Shown: positions 43,486-55,149, counted from the stretch's first letter. The stretch: 64,000 nucleotides of DNA from Pararge aegeria (GCF_905163445.1 NC_053186.1:996599-1060598); one strand, 5' to 3'. Notes: generated from the letters alone by a model not told the origin. Numbers and translations are program-made.

Positions 43486-44554
43486 CGAAGTTCTAATTTT
43501 CTGTTCCTGTTCTCAACTATATGACGTCAATGGGTTGGGGATGACGATGATCGTGTTTTATTTAAAAGCCAGAAAGCCGGATTGTTTTTAATATGAAGAG
43601 TTTTAAGTTTAGATGGGAAAAGAACCATTTGAAAGTGTCATGAATGTAATCTCATAGGCGAGTTAAGTGACCATCGTGGCATCGTCTCCAAAGTGGCGTT
43701 CCAGCACCAGAAAGTACAGCATTTTAAGACCCCGATTAGGTAGAGTTGAATAAAACTGTTGAACAGAAGCGGCAATAGATCGTGCAAATCACTACAATGG
43801 ATTTTACATTGAGCAGCGGACGTATATCGGTGGATATAATGATTAAGATAATGAATAAAACTCTATTTTGTACGTGTGACCAAGAAATTACTTAAAAAAA
43901 ACCCCCCGTGTGTTCTCCCGCCTCATTACGTCCGGCTATTAATATCGCAAAGTGCTCAAGGGGTGACAGAAAAAGGTCATAAGAGGTCATTAATAAGACA
44001 GAATGACCCCCTAAGGTCGTTAAGGGGTATTATTGGTGTGAAGTTTAAATCAATTTTTATATTTTCGCCAATTTAGCAGCTCTAAGGATTCTAATGTCAA
44101 TTTATTGGACGTAAGGCCCCTGTGGAATAGATATAATAAAGATACAGAAAATTATTAAAGCTATACAAATAAATAAATTTCATTTTAGTATATAAATTGT
44201 TCTGTATAATTGTTCTGTTTTCTGTCAGTTTTTTTACAATCATTGCGATTTCCATAAGGGCTGAATTGGTTGGACTTTTAAACCAGATTATTGACTTATA
44301 TATATATACTTATATATATACTTCGAATCGGACTACGTATAAACTGTTATAAATGCTCTACGTGTACTTCAAATACGTGTAATTCTACATGAACGAATTG
44401 CTGTAATATGCGATAATAAATAATTATTTCATTTTTGAACTGTGAAAAGGTACAACCGACAAAATGATATACAGACTTTTTTTTTGATATTTCTAACCTA
44501 ACCATTACTTAAATTTGAGTGAGACATGCTCCATAATAGATTATAAAATATTAG
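43486..44554. other. No gene recognised
   Basis: The 66-residue frame at 43876 has no domain. AT-rich. Confidence 0.4.
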
Positions 44555-44612
44555 GATATTTAACGTCGCGGTTACTTCATCTGGTGATGAAGTAACCGCG
44601 ACGTTAAATATC
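44555..44612. repeat. 58-bp perfect hairpin
   Basis: 27-base arms (44555-44581 and 44586-44612) that are exact reverse complements around TGGT. The arm includes ACGTCGCGGTTACTTCATC, so unlike most palindromes here it is not AT-only. Confidence 0.95.
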
Positions 44613-44657
44613 TCTTTATTCGAAGATTCATTTTCATTTTTTTTTTAATTCTTAACA

Positions 44658-44867
44658 ATGCTTAAAAATAAAATAAAAAACACTATTAAAAATATATATA
44701 AAAGAAAAATCCACCCTCCGCTTGCGGGTTTTTTGAATGCCCAAGCAACCGGCGGTCCGGGCTCCAGAGTGAGGAACCTCCTCACAATACGCGCCGTTTC
44801 AAGGACTACTGCCTTCTGTATCCGACCCTTGATCCAACAACCAAGCGAAAGCTTCTTAAGATGTTGA
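44658..44867 (+). other. Open frame of unknown origin
   Basis: 69 residues. After a lysine-rich start it reads LAGFLNAQATGGPGSRVRNL then LTIRAVSRTTAFCIRPLIQQ and a stop. The GC content of this stretch exceeds the flanks, which suggests a coding-derived fragment, perhaps from a retroelement. I recognise no domain. Confidence 0.25.
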
Positions 44868-45204
44868 GAAGTAGTAATTTATTATTAGGTCCTTAATACC
44901 TTTGTGATTTTGTTTTGTTCTGCAAAATACATTTAAACGATAATTTGTCATGTTTTGTTATGAAGTAAGTTTTATTGAACATGAAATTATAAAAGAACAT
45001 CGCATATATGATTCTGAGTCTTTCAAGACAAATTCTTACAAATACTCTGGTAGACCTAAGAATTAAGTAGTGTAATCCAAACGTAAATATAAGTTTATTT
45101 AGAAAGTCTCGATGACAAATACTACTTTAAGAAGAAATAAGAAACTAAATAAACATTGATAGTGTTCTCTTGTTTGAAGGAACTTATTGTCAGGGTGGAC
45201 GTGG

Positions 45205-45525
45205 GCGGGCGGTGATAGCGCATTGTGTAGAGCTCGACTTCACTTTCGGAGTGCCGAGTTCGACTCCCAGCTCGCACCTCTAACTTTTCTAAGTTATGTG
45301 CGTTTTATGTAATTAAAACACTTCAACGGTAAAGGAAAATATCGTGAGGAAACCTGCATGAATTAAAGTTGTACGTAATGCTCTCAAAGGTGTGTGGAGT
45401 CCACCAATCCGCACTGGGTAAGCGTGGTGGACTTCGACTTTAACCCCTTCTCATTGTGAGAGGAGATTCGTCCTCTGTAGTGGGCCGTTACTGGGTTGAT
45501 GTGATGATGATAATGATAAAAAAAG
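45205..45525 (+). mobile_element. SINE3, complete
   Basis: Reference copy. Head GCGGTGATAGCGCATTGTGT with B-box GAGTTCGACTCCC, body CTTCAACGGTAAAGGAAAAT, GAGGAAACCTGCATG and GTGTGTGGAGTCCACCAATC, ending GGGTTGATGTGATGATGATA. Confidence 0.85.
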
Positions 45526-45540
45526 TTACTCAATAAAAAG

Positions 45541-45558
45541 GTCCCACATTGGGCACCA
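45541..45558 (-). other. Primer-binding-site-like motif, minus strand
   Basis: Complement reads TGGTGCCCAATGTGGGAC. Same motif class as at 36898 and 43247, here in opposite orientation. Confidence 0.4.
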
Positions 45559-45923
45559 AACATAAAATTAAATCTGACCTTTCGTTTTACATAAAAATCA
45601 GACAAAACCGTAATAACAGTATCTAGATGTCGCTTCGTGTTTGACAGGCTTTATCAGTTTAATTTCCAGGCCGCCGTTACTCCGAAACACCCCCATAACG
45701 ATTACAAGGGTACAACATCGCGAAATGTCGCGTAATAATTTGGTAATGTCATTAAGTGACATTTAAAGTAAATTTGATGGTGTATTCTGTATTGATGGCA
45801 TTCGGAGTAAGTTTTATGGGGTGCTTTGTGACTGTTTCGCTAGTCTATTTTGGAACCTATATGAATATTATATATATGTCGTTATGATTTGAATCAACGA
45901 GTACAAACATGAAATAATTTTGA

Positions 45924-46178
45924 CGGCCGACTGGCGCAGTTTGAAGCGACCCTGCTTTCTGACACCGAGGCCGTGGGTTCGATTCCCACTATTAGAAAAT
46001 GTTTGTGTGATGAACAAGAATGTTTTTCAGTGTTTGGGTGTTTATATGTATATTCTAAGTATTTATGTATAATTCATAAAAATATTCATCAGTCATCTTA
46101 GTCTCATAATACGAGCTACGCTTACTTTGGGGCTAGATGGCAAAGTGTGTATCGTCGTAGTATATTAATTTATATTCA
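45924..46178 (+). mobile_element. SINE1, complete
   Basis: Reference copy. Head GACGGCCGACTGGCGCAGTT (A-box), B-box GGTTCGATTCCC at 45976, body TTTTTCAGTGTTTGGGTGTT, 3' part GGGGCTAGATGGCAAAGTGT, and tail TTTATATTCATTTATTTAAT. Confidence 0.9.
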
Positions 46179-46542
46179 TTTATTTAATAAGGTTTTTTTT
46201 GTATTATGTTTGTGAAGTGGTGGTGAATATTATACCTATTCGTTAGTCCATACGAATACTATATATGTGAAAGTTTGGCTGTACATTTGGCTTTGCAGTT
46301 TCTTGGCCACCTGGGAAACGTTTTCACGAGTTGTAAAGAATAAATAAACCTTTGTTCCCAATTTGGCGTAATAGCAAAAATAACAAAACGAAATTTTGCA
46401 TGTTGTTTGGCTTGCATCCTGATCCCATAGACAGTAAAGACACTAAAGCCCGACAGACAGTTCTAGTTGAATAATTAAAACGAGTCCGTTAACGAAAATT
46501 TATTTTGTTTGTCTATTGCACCACAATAACTTCTATAACAGT

Positions 46543-46835
46543 CCTTGACTGCAATCTCACCTGTTGGTAAGTGAAGATGCAGTCAAAAATGGTAGCGGGC
46601 CAACCTGTATGGTAGTTGTATCCCTAATTGGTTTCTACGCGACATCGCACCGGAACACTTAATCGCGTAGCGGCACGTCTTTGTCGGTAGTGTGGTAACT
46701 AGCCACGGCCAAAGCCTCCAAACCAAACCAGACCAAAGAAAATCAGAAATTGTAAATTCCCAATTTGAACCCGAGACCTCCTACTTAAATTCACAGCGCC
46801 TCACCCCATTGCGCCAAATCGCAGGAAGCCCCTTC
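46543..46835 (-). mobile_element. SINE2, near complete
   Basis: 3' end CCTTGACTGCAATCTCACCT, GGTAGCGGGCCAACCTG, GCGGCACGTCTTTGTCGGTA, GTGGTAACTAGCCACGGCCA, then the degenerate head. Confidence 0.85.
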
Positions 46836-47244
46836 TTTAAAACTAAAGCTACACGGATCCACTAATCTAAGCTAGATATTGTTTAAAGCAACTCAACTTT
46901 AAAGTAAATTGGTGCATTGAAGCCACCGTTCCAGAACCTAAACAGAATCGTTTGACACACTTTAAACAGCCGACCGAACCGCCCTCAAACACCACCCGTA
47001 ATACATAGCGGTAATTTACGGCGTATATACCGCACGCATGTAAATACGGGGGGCACAATAGTGTAGTGGACATCAATTCACAACAAAGCCTGGCAGCGAC
47101 AAGTTGGTTTATTGCCTTAGCCTCTAAACGTGTTTATGTGGAATTAGATAATTGTTGGTAGATCGGTTCTATGCTACTGGATTACTTTGTGATTTCGGGT
47201 AGCCTTACTATACTACTGACGATTAATTTCACTTTGATTACAAA

Positions 47245-47290
47245 GTAAAAACACTATGACAAAGGACCAAGTGAACACGACATCAGCACG
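47245..47290 (+). repeat. Isolated copy of the 47.7-kb tandem unit
   Basis: CACTATGACAAAGGACCAAG and TGAACACGACATCAG match the end of the tandem units 450 bp downstream. Confidence 0.6.
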
Positions 47291-47424
47291 GCTAGCATGG
47301 CAGGAGACAATTAAATGCCCGGGGAAAGGATATCAATTTTTCTTCTCCCACAGCTTTATAAACTCTCAGAGTACTAGCGCACAAGTGGGTATTATATTCA
47401 AACAAGCGGACACTAGCGCCATCT

Positions 47425-47560
47425 GTCAGGCTGATTTATGAATCTAAAGCATCCAGGGTGCCACCCAAACCCATACCAAAAAATTCATTCAAATCGGTTC
47501 AGCCGTTTAGGAGTTCAGTGACATACAGACGCACACAAGAAATATATATATAAAGATAAT
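47425..47560 (+). mobile_element. RTE-mobilised repeat 3' region
   Basis: AAATCGGTTCAGCCGTTTAG, GAGTTCAGTGACATACAGAC and a final ATATATATAAAGATAAT. Confidence 0.6.
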
Positions 47561-47689
47561 ATATGTGTAATAATAAACGAAGGTAAACTTCTCCTATTCC
47601 ATGTTCCCTTGCTTAATGCAGATGGGCACGTTAAATATATCAGGGGATATAATCGGGGGATATAATTTTTGTCTCTTGCCCCTGCTTAG

Positions 47690-47892
47690 CCAGCAGAAGG
47701 TAAATCCAAATTGTCCAAAGTTTACTTTTATGATGAAAAACAACACTCTATGACAAAGGAATAAGTGACCACGACATCAGAAGGCAAATTCAAATGGTTC
47801 ACAGTTTACTTTTATGATGTAAAACAACACTATGACAAAAGACTAAGTGAACACGACATCACAAGGCAAATCCAAATGGTCCAAAAGTGCAA
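47690..47892 (+). repeat. Tandem repeat, about 85-bp period, 2.2 units
   Basis: Repeated blocks: AAGG(T/C)AAAT(C/T)CAAAT, AGTTTACTTTTATGATG, AAAACAACACT and GACAAA, then CACGACATCA. The third unit stops after GGTCCAAAAG. Confidence 0.8.
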
Positions 47893-49639
47893 TGAGCAAA
47901 CTAATAAGAATTTGACGGAAAAGAAAAGTTTTTAATATCACCAAAAAAGGAAATGAAACCATCAACATAAATAAAAGTCTAACAAAAAATAGATCCATGA
48001 TAAGTAAGAAAAATGAGAAATTAGATAAGTAATAGCAGTGAATAAATGAGTATGATAGGTTACTAAGATAAGTAAGAATTGTATACAGAATAACCTACTC
48101 TGCACTTCAATAGATATGAGAATGCACAAGACAATCCAAATAAAATATTAGCTGTATTTTAAAATAGGAACACACTTGATAATAGACAATTAAACTATGT
48201 TGTTTAAATGTTCTTAGTACAATATTTACTAGCAAAGCAGATACGACATGGCGCAGATATCAACAATGGATAATAATATTATCTCCAGGCCACAGAACGG
48301 TTTACTTCAAAGTTCCAACAACAATATAACAAACAGGGCTAAATAAATAATAATCCCCCATAGCTCTGGGTCCATCGTTCATTACACGGGGGCCAAAACA
48401 AAAGCAGTTACTGAGCTGTGAATATTTTACACGCCATTCCCGGGCCTGGGCGGCTGGGAGCACAGTAATCTGATGATGCCCCGTGCGGGAGTGTTATGAT
48501 ACTACGCGTTAATAAACTATGCATGGGCTTATATTGACGTGCTAGGAGGCGTCAACGGTACATGTGGCGCCATCTGGTAGACGTTACGCGAGTTATCGCT
48601 TATTGGCAGGGTTGGTGAGGCGCTTTAGATGCGACAAGGTCATTTATTTTCTTGGTTCAACTACTATGAAAGAGCAAGTAATAACCGAGATAACGAATGA
48701 GAACACTCATCATAATTAATCAAAATATCTTCATCTAAAATGTGAATTGAATGTCCGAAAGCAACCATTTATCTATAAAAAAAAAACTAGATGCTTTTAT
48801 CTTTTTAAAAAATAGCACGTTAATTAAACCAGAGTATTATTGAAAACTGAATTGTACTCCACTGAAATGAAAAATCGGGTACCTTTATTTTAACTACACA
48901 TTAGTTTTTTATTGAGTTGATCAAAAAATCCCTCTTGCCATCAATGAATGCGATGCCTATTAAGGTGAAAATATGATCATGTTAAGTGACATTCCGAGAT
49001 GAATAAATTAAGTAGTAAATTAATTTACACAAAATCTAGCGAGTTGCTAGACCACACCTTGAGACCTTGGAGCTTGGAAGTGTAAAAAGAAGCTGGCCCA
49101 GCAGTGGGCATTTACGATGATTCAAAATCTTTTTAACCACACTAAAACACACTAATTAAGTATTCAAATAAACAGCCCGATTGCCAACCCTGATTTTATT
49201 ATACTAAGGGCTATCTCTACTTGACGCTAGATGGAGGCAGTTGTGTATTATTCTGGCAGGGCTGATGCGTCTTGGGAATAATATTTGTAAGCCACGCCGC
49301 CGCGTTCGCCAGTTTTATTTAACTAAGTTAAATGATATGTGCTCGGCTGTCTGTTGTTGTGACAGGTTGAAAAGGTTTGGCATACAATATTCACATTAGG
49401 AATGATGTAAGGAATTACTAATGGTTTTCTGTTGAATCCTGTGCAAGGATTTCATACAGCTATGAAATATGTATATGAGTTAGGACATCGTTTTAATTTT
49501 ACAGCGACAAAATATTTTTACGGGTGTTTAAAACAAATAAAACCACCTTTGTGAAAAAATTGTAAGTTATGTCATTATTTTATCCATAAAAATAAATAAC
49601 TTAGAAATGTTTCTCTTTAATTTCGGAATACATGTGTGT
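47893..49639. other. No gene recognised
   Basis: A somewhat GC-richer patch at 48420-48600 (ATTCCCGGGCCTGGGCGGCT; GGCGCCATCTGGTAGACG) has no frame. A retroelement-tail phrase (CCCAGCAGTGGGCATTTACG) lies at 49098. Confidence 0.4.
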
Positions 49640-49815
49640 TGCCCGCGACTATTACGGGTTTTTACCAATCCCGTGGGCAACAAAAGTAGCTTACGTTACT
49701 CTCCATCCTTTCAACTAACTCTATGCCAAAAATCAAGTTGATTGGGTGTTGAAGAACGGACAAACAAACAAACAATTACACTTTCGTATTTGTAAGATTA
49801 GTTTTATATTAGTAA
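49640..49815 (+). mobile_element. RTE-mobilised repeat 3' region, copy 2
   Basis: TTGCCCGCGACTATTACGGG, CTATGCCAAAAATCAAGTTG, GGACAAACAAACAAACAATT and the end TTTTATATTAGTAAGTATTA. Homologous to 262-445. Confidence 0.65.
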
Positions 49816-50036
49816 GTATTACAACACCATCCCCTATCTTTCCACTAGGTGTTAGAGGTCGGATTTATTTCTATAAGTTTTTATATTATGCCCTTGAGAT
49901 AGATAACCTACCCATTAATCAAATAATTACTAAGATCGGTTTACTTACTATTGACGTAAAATTTTAAGTCTGAAATTTTAGGTCCCATTGCCGAGCAAAA
50001 AATGTTTCCTCTACCGTTGGAGAGCGGAATTTATAA

Positions 50037-50395
50037 TGCGTACAGTACAATAATGCGTTCAGGATGCTGATGGGATTGCCTCGGTCTTGCAGCGCGTTAG
50101 GGATGTTTGCCGAAGCGCATATAGATTGTTTCGACACGATCATGCGAAAACGGTGTGCATCCTTGGTGCGCAGGGTTCTGGCTAGTTCCAGCGGCCTTCT
50201 GAGGGTACTTGCTGGCAGGACTGTCAGTACCTGTGCCATTGCTGCATGGTACACGTGCTTTCCAATCGTGCATGCTCGAAGGGTTTTATATAAACTATTT
50301 CCTAAGGCTAAGTTTACTAACAGTTAACTTTGTATTTTACTAACCATTTATGATCCAAGTCGGTCGAAATAAATGAATTTTATTTATCTTTAGGG
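50037..50395 (+). pseudogene. CR1/jockey-like LINE pol C-terminus with 3' UTR
   Basis: Open from after TAA 50034-50036 to TAA 50325-50327. It reads VQYNNAFRMLMGLPRSCSAL, GMFAEAHIDCFDTIMRKRCA, SLVRRVLASSSGLLRVLAGR and a final segment. The pattern YNNAFR.L..LPR.CSA..MF.EA....F...MRKR..SL..R is the conserved region after the reverse transcriptase domain in jockey/CR1-group LINE proteins. The upstream part with the catalytic motif is absent. The 3' flank reaches CGAAATAAATGAATTTTATT near 50385, a LINE-type end. The overlapping 96-residue minus frame is a shadow. Confidence 0.7.
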
Positions 50396-51009
50396 TCTTA
50401 AATGTCACGTAAAATAAACGGAATTGAAACAATGCCTTTATATTTACTCCAAAGTGCCACGATGATACTCACTTGTGACTTATCAGTTTCAGGCCTGACT
50501 CGACTCAAGAATCGATTCTAGGACCACGTGATCCGTATTCCAACATCCTAATGTAGCCATTAGTGACTAACCTGAGAACATGCGAATAGAATACGTGAGA
50601 GTGCAAAATTCAATTTAGATAAAACATTTTAACACCTTTTATTTAATCGTACACATTCATTTTTAACTTAACCGTCATAAAAAAAGAGTTACAAATAAAG
50701 AACACGTGTCGCATGATTTTAGCAAATGAGTTTCCCTCAAAAGAATACTTCGTGTCTGTGAGCGTGCTAATGAGATTACTTGCAGCGCCATCTAGCGTCG
50801 AATAGATGAACTATCTTCATACTTGCACGTTTTGTTCAGTACTAGTCTTAGTCTGTGCGTGTGTTTGTATGCGTACTTCGTATCTAACATTGTTGGGTAT
50901 GAATGAGTTATTTTTCGATTGAACGGAAATTGCGATAATTTTAAGTTGGTTTGATGCGCCTTTGGAAAATTATACGCCTTTTGAGGATCATCAGCTCCAC
51001 AGAATTAAG
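50396..51009. other. No gene recognised
   Basis: Contains GCAGCGCCATCTAGCGTCGA near 50784. No frame. Confidence 0.35.
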
Positions 51010-51285
51010 AACGGCCGAGTGGGTTTTTTCTTCAGACTTCTTTCAGAGTCCAAGGCCTGGGTTGGCTTCGATTCCCACAAATGGAAAATGTTTGTGTGTT
51101 GAACATGAATGAATTAATGTTTTTCAGTGCTGGGTGTTTATAGGTTAATACTAGATTTTAAGTATTTATTTATGTGTATTATTCACAAAAATATTAATTA
51201 TTCATCTTAGTACCCACAACACAAGCTACGCTTACTTTGGGTCTAATTGACGATGTTTGTATCAACGTAGTATATTTATTTATTT
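51010..51285 (+). mobile_element. SINE1
   Basis: AACGGCCGAGTGGGTTTTTT (degenerate A-box region), TTGGCTTCGATTCCCACAAA (B-box), GTTTTTCAGTGCTGGGTGTT, CTACGCTTACTTTGGGTCTA and a TTTATTTATTTA tail. Confidence 0.85.
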
Positions 51286-51662
51286 ATTTACTATTTATTA
51301 TGATGTCATTCAGAGAAACCGACGACTAAACGTGTTCTCCGGAGCACGGACTTGATTGAACCTAGTTGTGCTATCCTTTTTCTAATCTTTGGGGTAAGTA
51401 TAGTACTACTAAATCTTAGATTAATTATTGGGAGACTAAAAAGTCTTACAATGTAATCATAGAACTTTTCGGATGTAAATATTAAATTCGGGCGCATATC
51501 CTGAAGAGAAGTATATCTTCAAAAATTGATTGGAATGAAATATGGAGTGAAAGCGTCGAATATAATTCACGTATAATCGAACTCTGTTGAAAAAAAGAAC
51601 GTAGCTCTCAAAACATTCATTACCAACCCCCTTCCGGTTGGAAAACGGGAGGTGACACTTTA

Positions 51663-51674
51663 GGGGGGGGGGGG
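51663..51674. repeat. Poly-G run
   Basis: Twelve G, followed by a GC-rich patch to about 51740 (GGCCCGGGGCAGCGTTTGAC). Confidence 0.9.
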
Positions 51675-52060
51675 AAATAGCGAAGTGTCAAAATGGCCCG
51701 GGGCAGCGTTTGACGCGGGAGGGCCCGTAATGGCCGTGTTACCTAAATTGAAAAGTTCGCGACTTTTTTTTTAAAGGGTTAAAAATGAAATAGATGGGTC
51801 TATGGATCATTTAAGGGGTTTAATTTTTTTTGGCAAAAAAAAAGGAAAGCTTTTCAGTTACGATGCTCTCTTTATTCCTTACAGAGGAGACCTGTGATCG
51901 GTAATATGATATTACCGTAATAGAAAGTGCTGGAACAAAGACAAAGATTTGAGCATAATCACCACACTGGGCAAAGGGTTATAGCAGTAAAATGCTAGTC
52001 AGTGGCACGAAGACGTAAATTCAAATTCAAAAATTCTTTATTTTTCTTTATTTATAAGGC

Positions 52061-52411
52061 TCAGAGTAAATCAGCGGGCGACGGACGGAGCTATGCCAGG
52101 GGATCTCGATCTCTACGTGATCAAATCAGAAATGAGGATATCCGTAGAAGAATAGAGTTACCGACATAGCTCAGCGAGCCGCGAAGCGGAAGTTGCAATG
52201 GGCGGGGCACAAAGCTCGGAGAACCGATGGACGTTGGGGTCTTAAGGTGCTGGAATGGCGACCCCGCACCGGTAAACGCAGCGTAGGTCAGCCGCCAACG
52301 AGGTCGACGGTCGACATCAGGCGAGTCGCTGGGAGACGCTGGAGACAAGGTGCCCAGGACTGCGCATTGTGGAACTCCCTGCAAAAGACCTGTGTCAAGC
52401 AGTGGACGTAA
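52061..52411 (+). pseudogene. RTE-type LINE pol C-terminus, frameshifted
   Basis: First frame: SYARGSRSLRDQIRNEDIRR then RI. One base is missing near 52155, and the second frame continues VTDIAQRAAKRKLQWAGHKA, RRTDGRWGLKVLEWRPRTGK, RSVGQPPTRSTVDIRRVAGR and RWRQGAQDCALWNSLQKT, then a stop at about 52411. WAGH.ARRTDGRW, RPRTGKRSVG.PPTR and RRVAG..W...AQDR..W..L are the standard C-terminal signature of RTE endonuclease/reverse-transcriptase proteins in animals. The 145-residue minus-strand frame is a shadow. The catalytic domains are missing. Confidence 0.8.
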
Positions 52412-52424
52412 ATTTTTGACCTGA

Positions 52425-52790
52425 CAACGTCTTATAATTCGATGGAGCCGGCTGCACGCACGAAAAAACATGACGTATGCGGCGTTACCTCGCTCTGAGG
52501 CGTTCCATTCAAGGCATGAAGTGCAAGCGAGAGCGCGGAACGAGCGAGAAAGAGGCACAGTCGGCCTCCGCGTTCGACATCTGTCTCTCTCCTATTTGAG
52601 TGAGCGATGCGTCCGCGTGGACAGCTTCTATACAATAATACATTTACATGTTTTCGGCAAGGATGAAGTGCAGTGAAAAGTGAATGTGGTGTCAATTGTT
52701 TATAGCAACGATAACTATCAAACAAATAAAATTAAAATTTTCTTTTCAAAAATGCAACCATTCCATCAGTATTTTCTTACGACGTTGTCA
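52425..52790. mobile_element. Possible inverted-repeat DNA element
   Basis: GACAACGTCTTATAA at 52425 mirrors TTCTTACGACGTTGTC ending at about 52790. The interior is GC-richer (GAGCCGGCTGCACGCACG; GTGAGCGATGCGTCCGCGTG). The following CGTTCAACTATCGTCAGTAA string may also belong. Boundaries and duplication are unproven. Confidence 0.4.
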
Positions 52791-52941
52791 CGTTCAACTA
52801 TCGTCAGTAAGCCGACTTTACAGACAACCAATTGATGATGCTGATGATTTTACCATGCGACATATGAAGCGGTGTGCTTCCAAGCTACCTTGTCGTTAAG
52901 AAATTTATCAACCGCTCTATATCTCGCTTTTATATAAAAAC

Positions 52942-53335
52942 TAGCTGTTGCCCGCGACTTCGTCTGCGTTTGATTTTGTTTTTTGATGTGGCATTCAATG
53001 TAGTTTTAATTCTAAAAAAATTAAAAGTATTCAGTATCGCTAAGCCTTAAATGAGGGGTTTGCTGCTGCCCGCTGAGGAGTTCTGTCCTCTGTCTCCAAC
53101 CACATTCATCAGATCTACACAAAGTTAGTAAATAACCTCTATATTACATAAATAATTATTCAAATCGGTTATAATTTGTCGGAGTTAAAAAGCTTAATGT
53201 CGAGATAAAAAGTATCCTTTATTACTTCTAACACTTCCTAGAATATGTGTAAGTTTCATGAGAATCGGTTAAGTAGTTTTTGCGTGAAAGCGTAAAAAAC
53301 AAACTTACATTGACATTTAAAATATTAAGTAAGTA
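52942..53335 (+). mobile_element. RTE-mobilised repeat, long copy
   Basis: AACTAGCTGTTGCCCGCGAC, TTCGTCTGCGTTTG, CATTCATCAGATCTACACAA, AGTTTCATGAGAATCGGTTA and AGTAGTTTTTGCGTGAAAGC, ending AATATTAAGTAAG. The opening phrase is one of the most common dispersed insect repeat ends. Confidence 0.7.
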
Positions 53336-53689
53336 AGTAACATTGTTTAAACTCATGCAATGACAGTCCTTACTGTCATCGCATAAGTTTACATAGTTTA
53401 ACGGACCGCGCCGCGGGCAAACGCCAGTCGCACATAAAATTGCAACTGTCGCCAAACGTACAGTTTGTTTAGGATCGAGCCGCGCGGAGCCTTTGTAATT
53501 AACGCCCTGTTTGTCTGTTTGTTCTGTGTTAACACCGGAACTCTTTGAGGCAGCTAACTACCTACTGGCCTTTTCTGTTGTGTGCGGTTTTGAACCTGTA
53601 ACCCCGAGATACAGGTTCTTTTAATACACGAAGGAGTGTTATGTTTTCAAAGTTCATGTGGCTGAATTTTATTCCATTACTACTTAGCC

Positions 53690-53945
53690 CTTGACTGCAG
53701 TCTCACCTGCTGATACGTGATGATGCAGTGTAAGTTGGTAACGGGCTAACCTGTTAGGGGTATGGCAGTTAGATTAAACCTATACCGCTAATCGGTGTCT
53801 ACGCGGCTACCGGAACGCTATTTCGCTTAGCGGCACGGGTTTGTAGGTTGTGTGGTAACTAGCCACGGCCGAAGCCTCGACACCAGATAAGAGAAAATTA
53901 AAAATTGCCAAATTTCCCTTGTCGGGGATAGAACTTAATAGTTCG
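53690..53945 (-). mobile_element. SINE2
   Basis: CCTTGACTGCAGTCTCACCT, GTTAGGGGTATGGCAGTTAG, GGAACGCTATTTCGCTTAGC, GGTAACTAGCCACGGCCGAA and a head cut at GTCGGGGATAGAACTT. Confidence 0.85.
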
Positions 53946-54262
53946 TTAAAATGAGTTATGCAAGCTCCTTTGTTCTATGCTCTGTGCACGCCTTTGATAG
54001 TGGGTAGTTCATTTGAAACAAATTCCGATAGGGGTGGGAACATATGGCGAGTGTACCGGAGGATGCGCCTGGATTTAAAGGATTTTGATTAAACAGGGTT
54101 ATTCAATGGGGTTAGCGGGTTATAGAGGGGTCGTTTATTATTAATAGCATCATCTGAACTACTTATGGCGAGGTGGGGCCCCGTTGGAACAGAAACAAAA
54201 CCGGGGCCCCGTTGTAGAAAAAATACAATTGTTTAATAACGAACCAATTCGAAAAGAGAAGA
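53946..54262. other. No gene recognised
   Basis: GGGGCCCCGTTG occurs twice (54176 and 54203), separated by an A-rich spacer. Confidence 0.4.
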
Positions 54263-54550
54263 AGCGGTCATAGCGCAGTGGGTAGGAGCGCGACTTATTT
54301 TTCAGGGGGGCCAATTTCGAATCTCAGCACGCACCTATAACCAAGTTATGAGCGTTTTAACTTATTAAAATATCACTTGCTTCAACGGTTCGTGAGGAAA
54401 CCTGCATGCCTGAGAGTTCTACATAATGTTCTCAAAGGTATGTGGAGTCCACCAATCCACCTGGCCAGAGTGGTGGACTTAACCTCTTCTCATTGTGGCA
54501 GGAGACCCGTGCTCTATAGTGGGCCAGTAATGGGTTGATATGATGATGAA
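54263..54550 (+). mobile_element. SINE3, near complete
   Basis: GCGGTCATAGCGCAGTGGGT (A-box), GGGCCAATTTCGAATCTCAG, GGTTCGTGAGGAAACCTGCA, CTATAGTGGGCCAGTAATGG and TTGATATGATGATGA. Confidence 0.85.
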
Positions 54551-54653
54551 TTCGAAAAATCATAAAAACTAAAAAATCATAAAAAATCAAACATATTATA
54601 CGAGTTATAAGTAGATATTTGTAATGGGTTATCACCTGTTACAGTTATTTTAA

Positions 54654-55012
54654 ATGATTATAGTAGGTAAGGTAATTTTGGACTTACCAATGCATAAGTT
54701 TAAAGAATGTGTTAAAACACATTTATTACAGCGAGGTTATTATACAATTGATGAATTTCTTAATGACAAGGTTGCTTGGAAGCATCGGGCTCCGCTTTCA
54801 TCTCTCACAAGATAGAAAAATGAATTATGAAATGTAAAATGTGAATTGTTTATGTTGGAAAAGAGCAACTGCTGAGTTTCTTGCCGGCTTCTTCTCGGTA
54901 GAATCTGCCTTCCGAACCGGTGGTAGAGTCACTACACACAGACAGACTTGACGTTTCAAAAGTGCTTATACTAGGCCTACTTGAAATAAATGAATTTTGA
55001 TTTTTTTTTTGA
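54654..55012 (+). pseudogene. CR1/jockey-like LINE C-terminus (best copy) and 3' UTR
   Basis: Frame 54654-54815 (53 residues): MIIVGKVILDLPMHKFKECV, KTHLLQRGYYTIDEFLNDKV and AWKHRAPLSSLTR, then TAG. The K.FK..VK.HL...GYY.IDEFL.D..AW arrangement is the typical terminus of CR1/jockey-group LINE proteins. The UTR carries GAGCAACTGCTGAGTTTCTT, GCCGGCTTCTTCTCGGTAGA, CCTTCCGAACCGGTGGTAGA, TTGACGTTTCAAAAGTGCTT and GCCTACTTGAAATAAATGA, and defines the tail repeated at 1418, 8505, 19845, 37980 and 63790. Upstream sequence is not open, so this copy is 5' truncated. Confidence 0.8.
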
Positions 55013-55149
55013 ATTAGTTAAAAGTGCGCAAAAATTAAACTTCTCATGGCTATAACATATCACGTTCTAGATATTTAATTAAATTTATATACATCTGTAC
55101 AAATAAGCTAAAGCATTCTTATTGAACTTTATTCAAGAAATAATTAAAA

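Noticed and set aside
48470..48520. CTGATGATGCCCCG as a second hammerhead class
   Set aside because: The CTGATGA and a short stem are present but no GAAA follows at the required place.
49964..50254. 96-residue minus-strand frame
   Set aside because: Shadow of the LINE C-terminus read on the plus strand at 50037-50327.
52121..52558. 145-residue minus-strand frame
   Set aside because: It is the shadow of the RTE C-terminal coding sequence on the plus strand.
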